From DASRPD01 sp035646535 (GTDB lineage: Bacteria > Actinomycetota > Acidimicrobiia > IMCC26256 > JANYLB01), in NCBI GenBank assembly GCA_035646535.1, contig DASRPD010000102.1:1-16844 (forward strand): DNA of 16,844 bases, given 5' to 3'. Shown piece by piece: positions 9,983-16,844 of this stretch (position 1 is the stretch's first letter; each line of letters starts with the position of its first letter). The position numbers and the translations under genes are program-made. A model generated the notes under the pieces. The model was given only the letters and a program-made list of their open reading frames with translations. It did not search any database and was not told the origin of the DNA.

Positions 9983-10000
9983 AGCGCCAGTCGGCGTCAG
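9979..10000. terminator. Short hairpin spanning both convergent stop codons
   Basis: The GT2-GT4 gene and the amidase gene end tail to tail, 14 bases apart. CTGA (9979-9982) pairs with TCAG (9997-10000) and CGCC (9985-9988) pairs with GGCG (9993-9996), with loop AGTC and a 2-base bulge (9983-9984). The outer arms contain the stop codons of both genes. No U-run is seen on either strand. It could act as a weak bidirectional terminator. Confidence 0.4.
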
Positions 10001-12468
10001 ATACTGCGGCACCCGATCAAAGCGTTGCCGCCCGGCGATGCACCGATGGCGTACGCGCACACCGTGTGACCCGTTTGACTGATCGGCAAGGTCACATCGA
10101 AGCCATGCGTCGCTCCGTACCCGGGAAAGGCCGCGTCGATATCGGGGCGCGAGAGGTCCGTGGTCAGGATTGCGACGCCGACGCCGTCGGCGTAGATGTG
10201 CACGACACTGGGCGCGGCGGTCGAGAGGTCGATCGCCCACCCTTGCGCGTGCACCGCACCGCCCACGACTCCGACCGCGTCGAGTGAACCGATCGGCGCG
10301 CCAGGAATCGAGCGACATCCGAGCGCCGTCACCGGATTGGGACCCACGCCAATGCCGTAGACGCACACCGTGTGTGCCCCGGGTGCCAGTGGGACCGTCA
10401 CGTCGAACCCATGGCTGTTGCCGTAGCCGACGAAAGCGCTCCCCACGTCGGTACGCGTCGTGTTCGCAGTGGTGATCGCCGCGCCGACGCCATCGACGTA
10501 GACGTGGATTGGGATGGACGCGGCCGTGTCGAGGTCGAGTGTCCAGCCGGTCAGGTGTGCGGGGCCGCCCTCGCGGCGGGCGAGGTCGACGGTGCCGAGT
10601 GTCGCGCCGGAGATCGTTCGACACCCGAGCACGCCCACCGCGGTGCTCGCGGCATTGATCGCGTAGACGCAGACGGTGTGATCGCCGTTCGACATCGGAA
10701 TGGTCGTATCGAAGCCGTGAGCGGGGCCGTAGCCGGGGAAGGCCGCGCCGATGTCGGGGCGAGAGACGTTCGCGGTCAGGATCGCGACGCCGACCCCGTC
10801 GACGTACACGTGGACGGGTAACGACGCGGTCGAGGCCGGATCCACGGTCCAGCCGGCGAGGTGTAATGGCCCACCCTCGGGGCGTGCGATGTCGATGGCA
10901 CCGACCGGCGTATCTCGGACCGCGCGACATCCAAGAAGGCCGTTGTCGCCGTTGGCGACGCTGATCCCCCAGGCGCAGACGGTATGGGGCCCGGGCGACA
11001 TCGGAACCACGGTGTCGAAGCCGTGGTTGGACCCGTAGCCGGGATATGCCGCGCCGATGTCGGGGCGTGTCCCGCCGGCCCAGGTCGCGGCCGCGATCTG
11101 GCCGTCGACGTAGATGTGTACCTGGATCGGGTCGGCAACGTCCGGATCGACCGACCAGCCTGCGACGCGCGCGCCGCCGAGAGTGCGGTCGGCGATGTCG
11201 ACCGCACCCCAGGGCCACCCGAACGCGACCCGCGGTCGGACGTTGTTGCGCACCTGATCGAGGATCGTATATCCCGCGTTGCCGGGACAGCTGGTCGTGT
11301 TGCCGGAGATGGCGCCGACGTTGCGATGGCCGACGACGGGGTCGACGGTCGTGCCGTGGGTGGGGACCTGCGCGTTGGGATTGATGTTGTGAATCGTGAA
11401 CTTCCAGGCCAGAAGGTTGCTGATTGAGCTCACGGTGGCGCCCGACGGCGCGACGTTGGTGTGGTCGCCGATCATCGCCACGCCGATGGTGCTGGTGTTG
11501 AAGCTGTACGCGTGGGCGCCGACGACGCCCTGGTCGATGCCGCCGTAGCGGCCTTCGTAGATCGTGCCGTACTTGTCCACGAGGAAGTTGTAGGCCTGGT
11601 CGCAGTAGCCGATGCTGAGGAAATAGGAGTACAGGTTGCGGACGATGTCGGCCGCGCCGGCCTGTGAGTAGCTGTTCGAGTTGACGGTGTGGTGGATGAT
11701 CGAGTGCTTCGGCGCGGCGTAGTCGGGCCCCTCGGGGCAGGCGTTCAGGCGGAGCGACTCGTTGATGCCGAGCTGGGCCCGAGTGACGATTGGCGGTTGG
11801 GCCGGCCACGGGACGTTGCCGGGAGCGGCGGCGTCAGCGCGCTCGGTGATCGAGGCACTGAGCCCGCCGGCAACGACGACGACGATGACCAGGACCGCGA
11901 TGGAGCGGCGACGGCTCCGTAGCGCGGCGATGGCACCACCGACCCCGATGAGTCCGATCCCGGGCACCATGGCCGCGGTCTGCGAGATGGGGAGCAAGCC
12001 GGGAGGTGCGGTAGGGGCGAAGGCGGTCACGTCGACGTCCGTTGCAATCCCGTCGGCGAGCCGGAGCCGGACTTCGTCGGGACTCTTCACGAGGATGGGG
12101 TCGCTGGCGATTCCGGAAGTTGTGGCTGCGACCCGACGCGCGTCGGCGGTACCTGCGTCGGGCAAGTCCACGGCCTGGGAGACCTCGCCGCGGTCGATCC
12201 ACTGGCCGTCGGTGCTTCTCGTCTCGACTCGGAACGCCGCGCTCGGGTCACCCTTCCAGGTGACGCTCACGAGATTCGTGCGGTCGGGAACCGCCCTTGC
12301 CTCGGTGCGGTCACGGCGCTGAAGGGGTTCGCCCTTCGGGGTGACATCTCGCGTGCTCACCGTGGTCTGCGCCACCGGCGAGTCATCGGCGGCCCAGGCA
12401 CCCGCGCCGGCCGTCGCGCCGAGCCACAGCACTCCGAGCATGACGACCAGGATCGAGAGCTTGCGCAT
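9997..12468 (-). CDS. Membrane-anchored PGRP-type N-acetylmuramoyl-L-alanine amidase with four C-terminal repeats
   Basis: An 823-residue exported enzyme predicted to cut the MurNAc-L-Ala bond of peptidoglycan. In order: signal or anchor (1-27); extracytoplasmic N-terminal region (about 30-155) like that preceding actinobacterial PGRP amidases; two hydrophobic segments (about 163-183 and 189-206) separated by RSRRR; the amidase domain (about 225-415); then four repeats of about 102 residues (419-520, 521-622, 623-724, 725-823). Zinc ligands are visible as His260 (IIHHT), His381 (GHRNVG) and Cys394 (SCPG), with Tyr293 (YNFLVDKYG) at the catalytic position of T7 lysozyme. I chose ATG 12468 over the longer frame to 12624 because GGAGG lies 8 bases upstream and the signal sequence starts there. 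It follows the glucosaminidase gene by 97 bases. The amidase class is firm; the target wall or binding role of the repeats is inferred. Confidence 0.9.
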   Translation of the reverse strand: MRKLSILVVMLGVLWLGATAGAGAWAADDSPVAQTTVSTRDVTPKGEPLQRRDRTEARAVPDRTNLVSVTWKGDPSAAFRVETRSTDGQWIDRGEVSQAVDLPDAGTADARRVAATTSGIASDPILVKSPDEVRLRLADGIATDVDVTAFAPTAPPGLLPISQTAAMVPGIGLIGVGGAIAALRSRRRSIAVLVIVVVVAGGLSASITERADAAAPGNVPWPAQPPIVTRAQLGINESLRLNACPEGPDYAAPKHSIIHHTVNSNSYSQAGAADIVRNLYSYFLSIGYCDQAYNFLVDKYGTIYEGRYGGIDQGVVGAHAYSFNTSTIGVAMIGDHTNVAPSGATVSSISNLLAWKFTIHNINPNAQVPTHGTTVDPVVGHRNVGAISGNTTSCPGNAGYTILDQVRNNVRPRVAFGWPWGAVDIADRTLGGARVAGWSVDPDVADPIQVHIYVDGQIAAATWAGGTRPDIGAAYPGYGSNHGFDTVVPMSPGPHTVCAWGISVANGDNGLLGCRAVRDTPVGAIDIARPEGGPLHLAGWTVDPASTASLPVHVYVDGVGVAILTANVSRPDIGAAFPGYGPAHGFDTTIPMSNGDHTVCVYAINAASTAVGVLGCRTISGATLGTVDLARREGGPAHLTGWTLDLDTAASIPIHVYVDGVGAAITTANTTRTDVGSAFVGYGNSHGFDVTVPLAPGAHTVCVYGIGVGPNPVTALGCRSIPGAPIGSLDAVGVVGGAVHAQGWAIDLSTAAPSVVHIYADGVGVAILTTDLSRPDIDAAFPGYGATHGFDVTLPISQTGHTVCAYAIGASPGGNALIGCRSI
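10000..11214 (-). repeat. Four tandem copies of a ~102-residue Cys-paired domain (amidase C-terminus)
   Basis: Copies run from 11214-10909, 10908-10603, 10602-10297 and 10296-10000, a period of 306 bases. Each has a GW near residue 20, an Asp-Pro-like turn, VHVYVDGVG, RPD, PGYG..HGFD, HTVC and LGCR. Two cysteines per copy (in HTVC and GCR) suggest an internal disulfide in an all-beta fold. The copies have diverged in DNA while keeping the protein pattern, so they are under selection. I do not recognise a named family. Confidence 0.9.
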
Positions 12469-12536
12469 CCGTGCATCCTCCGTGGGGGCGGTGTCGACCG
12501 GAACGGCTCGCGAAGGGCTCCATCGTGTCACGTCGC

Positions 12537-12551
12537 CCGGTCCGCGACCGG
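12537..12551 (-). terminator. GC hairpin between the two hydrolase genes
   Basis: A perfect 6-base-pair stem CCGGTC (12537-12542) / GACCGG (12546-12551) with a 3-base loop lies 14 bases past the glucosaminidase stop on the minus strand. No U-run follows. It could attenuate or separate transcription of the two hydrolase genes, or protect an mRNA end. The rest of the 97-base gap shows only the amidase ribosome site. Confidence 0.35.
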
Positions 12552-12565
12552 TCAGCCGGCGAGGA

Positions 12566-14176
12566 TCAGGCAGCGCGACAGCCCAGGACGCTGTTCGCCG
12601 AGTTCGGGAGAGGATTGATCCCATACGCGCAGATCACCGGGTTCGCGGAGGCGACCGGGACGTCGATGTCAAAGCCGTGGGCGGAGCCGTAGGCCGGGAG
12701 GACCGATCCGACGTCGGGTCGCGCGCTCTGCGCGGTGAGGATGGCTACGCCCACCCCGTCCGCGTAGACGTGCACGACCACGGGTTGGGTCGTCACCGGC
12801 GAGATGACCCAGCCGGCCACCCTCGCGGTACTTGGGCCCGAACGGGACGCGATGTCGAGTGAGCCGAACGGGAGCCCGTTGATTGTCCGACATCCCAAGT
12901 GCGTGTTGGCGCCGCCGTCGGGGCTGATCCCGTACGCGCACACGACTCGTGCCGTCGGGTCGAGGGGCAAGGTGACCGAGAACCCGTGCCCACTTCCGTA
13001 ATCGGGGAACACCGCCCCGACGTCCGGGCGGTTCTGGTTGGCGGTGAGGATCGCCCGCCCGACGCCGTCGACATAGACGTGCACGACGAGCGGGCCGCTC
13101 GTGCTCGGGCCGATCGTCCAGCCGCCGACGTGGACGCCGTCGCCGCGCGCCTCGGCCTGGTCGAGCCACCCGATGGGATTCGTCGTGACCACCCGGCACC
13201 CGAGGCTCGGATTGCCCGACGCGCCGCTCGTGCTGATCGCGTATGCGCAGACCGTGTGCGCGCCGGGGCCCGCCGCGATGGTCGTGGACCAGCCGTGCGC
13301 GGCACCGGCACCGGGGACCGCGGCCGCGACGTCGGGCCGCGACACGTCGGCGGTGAGGATCGCCGCTCCGACGCCGTCCATGTAGATGTGCACGGGGATC
13401 GACGCGGTCGTGGTCGGATCGATCGCCCAACCCGCGGCGCTGATCGTGTCGACACCGCGTGCCGCGACGTCGAAGCTCCCGAAGGGTGTGACCGAGAGGT
13501 CGGGTACGCCGACGAGACCGTTGAACGCGAGCATGCTCGTGTAGACGCCGAGCACGACTTGGGTGTAGGTGGGGCTCGACGCCCAACGGCCGGTCATGTG
13601 CTCCCACGTGGGCGCCCAGCCGTGCGTGCCGCCCGGGAAGTTGTAGTTCGACGACGGGTTCCAGAGCTGGGGCACCGGCGTGTACCCGATGTTGGCATTG
13701 GTCGAGTAGGGATCCGCGTAGCGGCGGAGCAGCTGGGTCTGACCGCGCACGCCGGTCTGGGCGTCGGGCGCTCGGAAGAGATGGCTTCCGTCGCCGTACG
13801 CGCCGATGCCGGCGAAGTTGTTGTCGGTCGGCTTGACGTAGCCGTAGCTCGGGAAGCTGAACCAGCCCGTCTCGACGACCGACTGGGCGAAGGCGACGTC
13901 ACCCCGAACGTACGCCGCGCCGCCTTCGTTCACGAACATCGACGCGAGCTGCTCGACCGAGACCGAGGCGCGGTACGGGCTTCTGGTGCTCGCCCGGAAC
14001 CATGCCGCGATCTGGGCGGCGGTCAGGCGACTCGGCCCGAGCACGGGCGTGCCGGCGGCCGCCGCGGGTTCGGAGGCGGCGATGAGGGGTACGAGCGCGC
14101 CCACGAGGAGCGCGAGCGCGACCAGCACCCGGGGGAGCGCGCGGCGAGATCGGGGGGCTGGCGAGAATCGTCGCAT
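12566..14176 (-). CDS. Secreted glucosaminidase-type wall hydrolase with three C-terminal repeats
   Basis: A 536-residue protein with a classic signal peptide (basic n-region 1-16, hydrophobic 17-33, likely cut after the Ala run near 41). Residues about 44-225 match the LytD-like mannosyl-glycoprotein endo-beta-N-acetylglucosaminidase (GH73) family, which cleaves GlcNAc-MurNAc glycan bonds: VEQLASMFVNEGG (74-86), AFAQSVVETGWF (95-106) with probable catalytic Glu102, NNFAGIGAYG (119-128) and an aromatic-rich C-terminal half. Three repeats follow (231-333, 334-435, 436-536), the same module found four times in the neighbouring amidase. No clear Shine-Dalgarno precedes ATG 14176, but the signal peptide fixes the start. 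It lies 72 bases downstream of a GT2 gene on the same strand. A flagellar FlgJ-like role is less likely, as no motility genes are nearby. Confidence 0.85.
   Translation of the reverse strand: MRRFSPAPRSRRALPRVLVALALLVGALVPLIAASEPAAAAGTPVLGPSRLTAAQIAAWFRASTRSPYRASVSVEQLASMFVNEGGAAYVRGDVAFAQSVVETGWFSFPSYGYVKPTDNNFAGIGAYGDGSHLFRAPDAQTGVRGQTQLLRRYADPYSTNANIGYTPVPQLWNPSSNYNFPGGTHGWAPTWEHMTGRWASSPTYTQVVLGVYTSMLAFNGLVGVPDLSVTPFGSFDVAARGVDTISAAGWAIDPTTTASIPVHIYMDGVGAAILTADVSRPDVAAAVPGAGAAHGWSTTIAAGPGAHTVCAYAISTSGASGNPSLGCRVVTTNPIGWLDQAEARGDGVHVGGWTIGPSTSGPLVVHVYVDGVGRAILTANQNRPDVGAVFPDYGSGHGFSVTLPLDPTARVVCAYGISPDGGANTHLGCRTINGLPFGSLDIASRSGPSTARVAGWVISPVTTQPVVVHVYADGVGVAILTAQSARPDVGSVLPAYGSAHGFDIDVPVASANPVICAYGINPLPNSANSVLGCRAA
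12569..13486 (-). repeat. Three tandem copies of the ~102-residue Cys-paired domain (glucosaminidase C-terminus)
   Basis: Copies run from 13486-13178, 13177-12872 and 12871-12569. The pattern matches the amidase copies: GW, VHVYVDGVG, A.LTA, RPDV, HGF, VCAYGI and LGCR. The first copy is the most divergent (GAGAAHGWS in place of PGYG..HGFD). The final copy ends within two residues of its LGCR, so the module forms the C-terminus, as it does in the amidase. Confidence 0.9.
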
Positions 14177-14220
14177 TGACTGATGTATCGGTGCGCGTGG
14201 GGGTAGCGCTTGAGGCGTTC

Positions 14221-14234
14221 CGGGCCGGAGCCCG
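14221..14234 (-). other. Small GC hairpin in the GT2-glucosaminidase gap
   Basis: CGGGC (14221-14225) and GCCCG (14230-14234) form a 5-base-pair stem with a 4-base loop, 14 bases past the GT2 stop on the minus strand. No U-run follows. It may be a weak terminator or mean nothing in such GC-rich DNA. No promoter could be recognised in the 72-base gap. Confidence 0.25.
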
Positions 14235-14248
14235 TATCGACGAAACGG

Positions 14249-15598
14249 CTATCGACCCTCCGGCCCCGCGCGGCGAGCGCTCCGCCTGCTGCGGAGAGCA
14301 CCGGGCGCCCCGGCAAGGAAGCCGCCGAGGGCCCGGGCCCTCGCCCTCGGGTAGGCGGCACGTGGCGGTTCCCGCAGCAGCAGGGGTGCGACCGCGTCGC
14401 GCCAGGCGTACGAGACGGTCGTCGCGGCGAAACGGGTCGCGGCTCGAGCCGTCGTCCTGAGTGAGGCGTGACGCGCCAGCACGAGAAGGCGGTTCCGTTC
14501 CGTGTAGTAGGCGGTGTCGAGCCAGCGGGTCGACGCTGTTGCCGCGTGTACGTGCCGCACGACCGATGCCGGAACGTAGCGATAGCGCCAACCGTGCTCC
14601 CGACCGCGCCACGAGAGCTCGAGATCCTCGTAGTAGAGGAAGAGCCGCTCGTCGAACAGGCCGATGTCATGGAGGTAGTCGCTCCGGAGCAGCACCGCGC
14701 CGCCGTGCCATCCGAAGACGTCGCCTCCCGTCTCGAACTGGCCGCGGTCCTCTTCGAGGTAGCCGCGATCGATGCCGTACCCGTCGGCGGTGGTCTCAGT
14801 GCCCACGCTGTTCACGACATCGAACGGTGACCCGGCAATTGGCACGCGGTGCCAGGCGGGCTCGGAGCCGACCTCGACCGCGGTGTCGACACTCCCGGAG
14901 ACGATCCGGACCACACGGTGTTCTCGCGCATCGAGACGCAGTTCGCAATCCTCCGGCATGGCGCCCGAGGACGGAACGGGCACGAGGATCGACGCGGCAC
15001 CCGAGGTCCATCGAAACGGTCCGTCGTCATCCCACTCGGGACCCCACGTACCGGTCGGGAACTTCGTGCGCGGCCAGAGGTCGCCATCGCTACGGATTCC
15101 ACTGATCCGCACTCCGACCGACCGGCGTTCGGGCCACCTCGGTCGCGTGACCGGCGAGACAATCTCGAGGCGGCGGAACCGGTCGCGTAGGAGGAGCTTC
15201 GGGCAGGTGGCGCCGAGTGCCGGATCGGCCTGGAGCGTTTCGACGAGCGGGCGCAGCCACCCGGGCTCGACCGTCACGTCGTTGTTGATCAGCGCCACGA
15301 AGTCGATGCCGGTGAGATCCCCGAGCGCGAGGTTGTTGCCGCCGGCGAAGCCGAGGTTCGTATCGGAGGCCATGATGCGAATCGTCGGCATCTCGGCTCG
15401 GACACGATCCGCGACGCTCGAGCGGGAGCCGTTGTCGACGAGCACGATCTCGAGCCGGCCGGGATCCCAGTCGGTCTCCATGAGCGCCCTGAGGCACTCG
15501 AGCGTCAGCTCGCCGCCGTCGTAGTCGACGACGACGACTCGCACCGAGGCCGTGGCGGCGCGGACCTCCTCCCGAAGTGGTCCGCTGGATGCGCTCAT
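14249..15598 (-). CDS. GT2 glycosyltransferase with an inserted beta-rich domain
   Basis: A 449-residue transferase of the rhamnosyl/galactofuranosyl-like GT2 group. The N-terminal half shows VVVVDYDGGE (21-30), LVDNGSRS (53-60), NLGFAGGNNLALG (81-93) and NND (105-107). The acceptor half returns at about 290 with GGDVFGWHGGAVLLR (291-305), GLFDERLFLYYEDLELSWRG (313-332) and YVPASVVRHVHA (341-352). Between them, about 140-290 is an insertion rich in beta-prone and charged residues that ordinary members lack. The C-terminus is strongly basic (Arg-rich, 411-449), with amphipathic stretches that could touch the membrane. I chose ATG 15598, which overlaps the upstream stop in ATGA; the open frame continuing to 15865 lies inside the upstream gene. 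Its coupled partner is a membrane protein, suggesting lipid-linked glycan assembly. Confidence 0.9.
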   Translation of the reverse strand: MSASSGPLREEVRAATASVRVVVVDYDGGELTLECLRALMETDWDPGRLEIVLVDNGSRSSVADRVRAEMPTIRIMASDTNLGFAGGNNLALGDLTGIDFVALINNDVTVEPGWLRPLVETLQADPALGATCPKLLLRDRFRRLEIVSPVTRPRWPERRSVGVRISGIRSDGDLWPRTKFPTGTWGPEWDDDGPFRWTSGAASILVPVPSSGAMPEDCELRLDAREHRVVRIVSGSVDTAVEVGSEPAWHRVPIAGSPFDVVNSVGTETTADGYGIDRGYLEEDRGQFETGGDVFGWHGGAVLLRSDYLHDIGLFDERLFLYYEDLELSWRGREHGWRYRYVPASVVRHVHAATASTRWLDTAYYTERNRLLVLARHASLRTTARAATRFAATTVSYAWRDAVAPLLLREPPRAAYPRARARALGGFLAGAPGALRSRRSARRAGPEGR

Positions 15599-16844
15599 GG
15601 TCCCGGCACGGCGGGGGCGAGCCCGCAGACGGTGAAGGTGCCGTAGTACGGCGCGATCGCGATGGCTCCGCGGCGTTGGAGGTTGACGTACACCGGGCGC
15701 TCGGGATGCAGCTCGCGCGTAGCGACCATCCCTCGGTCCTCGCCGCTTGGGCCCGCATCCCGGATCTGCATCGCGGTAGCGACGGGCGCGGTGACGCGCA
15801 CCGAGCTCGGTGCCACGGCGCTGAGCGTGATCCGCCCCTCGGGCGCCTGGGCGACGACGCTGCATCCGTCCACTACCTCAGAGCTCTGCGCTCCCGAACC
15901 GACTGTGGGTGCGTCCGAGCCGAGCGGGAGCTCGGGCCGATTGCTGAGCGTGATGTGTGGGTACCACTGCACCTCGGGGAATGCGGCCGGGTCCACGCGC
16001 TCGGAGGGAAACCAACCCGAACGCATCAATGAACGCAGCCGGGCGACCGTGAGGTCAGGGTTGACCTGGAGTTGGGGAACGACCCGACCCGGCACGTCCG
16101 GCTGGTCGCGGACCACCTGGGCGACGGCGAGGAGCTCGCGGCGCAGGTTCTGAACGATCACAGCTTCTGCCAGCGCGACGCGACGGAGGTCGCGGGCGTT
16201 GAGCACGATCAATGAGAACAGCACGATGACGACGACGATGACGGCCACGGTGCCGCGAGACCACAGTCGGCTCAGCGCGACCGCGGCGAGGGGAAACAAC
16301 ATAGCGCCACCGACGTAGAGGTACCGGGACGCGGTCGGCCCGAGGTTGGCGCGCGCGACCGCGGTGAGCGAGAAGAAGGCCACGGCGCCGCCCGCGGCCG
16401 CGATAGCGATCAACGCCGGCCCGCGCACGGACCGCAGGAACACCGTGAGGGTCACGACCAGCACGAGGACGAGGATGATGCCGCCGAAGAACCCGTCGAG
16501 CTGTAGCGGCTCACCGATCGCGTGGCTGAGACCACGCCAGGCGAACTCGGGGAGGTTTCGGAGGGTGTCGGGCGTGATCTGCGCGCTCCCGGCGCCCTGG
16601 GAGAGCACCTCGCGGCCGATGAACTGGTACCAGGCAGCGAACACGACTCCCGACGGGGCGAAGACGGCGATCGCCACCCGGACGCCCTGTCGAGCCCACA
16701 GCAACACCGCGGCGACCATGACGAGCGGGACGCTGACAGTCGAGAACGACAGGCTGATCACCGCGAGGGTCGCGGTGAGCGCTCCCCAGCGGATGTCGGG
16801 GTTCCGTCGCCGGTCGGCGAGGAGAAGGAGTCCGAGACCAAAGG
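15595..16844 (-). CDS. Polytopic membrane protein with extracytoplasmic C-terminal domain (5' end missing)
   Basis: The frame is open to the right edge; about 415 residues are visible, so the apparent GTG start at 16761 is probably internal. Some seven hydrophobic segments are seen, encoded between 16844 and about 16200 (for example GGIILVLVLVVTLTVFL and AVIVVVIVLFSLIVL). A soluble region of about 190 residues follows, rich in Val, Pro and Ser and containing YVNLQRRGAIAIAPYYG near the end. The pattern resembles GT-C type transferases or other envelope glycan membrane proteins, but no catalytic loop motif is visible because the N-terminal half is missing. Translational overlap with the GT2 gene ties it to glycan assembly. 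I give no firm function. Confidence 0.75.
   Translation of the reverse strand, partial: FGLGLLLLADRRRNPDIRWGALTATLAVISLSFSTVSVPLVMVAAVLLWARQGVRVAIAVFAPSGVVFAAWYQFIGREVLSQGAGSAQITPDTLRNLPEFAWRGLSHAIGEPLQLDGFFGGIILVLVLVVTLTVFLRSVRGPALIAIAAAGGAVAFFSLTAVARANLGPTASRYLYVGGAMLFPLAAVALSRLWSRGTVAVIVVVIVLFSLIVLNARDLRRVALAEAVIVQNLRRELLAVAQVVRDQPDVPGRVVPQLQVNPDLTVARLRSLMRSGWFPSERVDPAAFPEVQWYPHITLSNRPELPLGSDAPTVGSGAQSSEVVDGCSVVAQAPEGRITLSAVAPSSVRVTAPVATAMQIRDAGPSGEDRGMVATRELHPERPVYVNLQRRGAIAIAPYYGTFTVCGLAPAVPGP

Noticed and set aside
9845..11809. 654-codon minus-strand frame overlapping the amidase
   Set aside because: It is a different frame of the same strand, very rich in Arg and His, and overlaps the convergent gene. 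The amidase frame holds the real motifs.
12469..12624. Longer N-terminus for the amidase
   Set aside because: The added residues are not signal-like, run into the upstream gene, and the start at 12468 has a good ribosome site and an immediate hydrophobic signal.
10000..13486. Protein-coding repeats considered as a CRISPR array or DNA satellite
   Set aside because: The period is 306 bases with diverged DNA and conserved protein pattern, so these are protein domain repeats rather than short identical repeats with spacers.
12899..14179. 426-codon plus-strand frame across the glucosaminidase gene
   Set aside because: It mirrors the opposite-strand repeats and signal peptide and shows no domain of its own; it is a GC-driven shadow.

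Overview
The window is very GC-rich, densely coded and uses many GTG starts and 4-base stop/start overlaps. Together with a 2-oxoacid dehydrogenase E2 / lipB / lipA neighbourhood, secreted PGRP-type amidases and ABC-exported envelope glycan genes, this points to an actinobacterium. A deep-branching lineage such as the Acidimicrobiia is my guess from overall style; no rRNA or tRNA is present to prove it.

Layout. (1) Positions 1-3293, plus strand: a lipoate-centred unit with the C-terminal part of a dihydrolipoamide acyltransferase (E2), then one continuous reading frame that fuses LipB (octanoyltransferase) to LipA (lipoyl synthase), then a small FMN split-barrel protein. Successive genes overlap by 4 bases. 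A polytopic membrane protein of unknown function follows (3354-4253). The left edge carries a 47-base perfect inverted repeat that may be an assembly fold-back. (2) 4254-4393: a structured intergenic region with a palindrome, two adjacent hairpins and a tandem 19-base direct repeat, ahead of a new operon. (3) 4394-9982, plus strand: a tight four-gene envelope-glycan operon made of a Wzm-like ABC permease, a Wzt-like ATPase with a C-terminal glycan-binding type domain, a methyltransferase with a coiled-coil tail, and an 827-residue protein joining a GT2 and a GT4 glycosyltransferase. (4) 9997-16844, minus strand: a convergent cluster read from the right edge leftwards, containing a multi-pass membrane protein (5' end outside), a GT2 glycosyltransferase with an inserted domain, a secreted glucosaminidase-type hydrolase and a membrane-anchored PGRP-type amidase. 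The two hydrolases share a roughly 102-residue C-terminal repeat, in seven copies altogether.

How the parts fit. The first unit makes and attaches lipoate to the E2 encoded beside it. The second and third blocks look like one envelope locus: glycan assembly (GT2, GT2-GT4), possible end-capping by methylation, ABC export with recognition of the finished chain, and two wall hydrolases with complementary bond specificities whose shared repeats may bind the wall or the exported glycan. The best candidates for something new are the LipB-LipA fusion, the methyltransferase/Wzt-type pair as a chain-termination system in a probable monoderm, and the seven-copy cysteine-paired repeat module shared by two different wall hydrolases.
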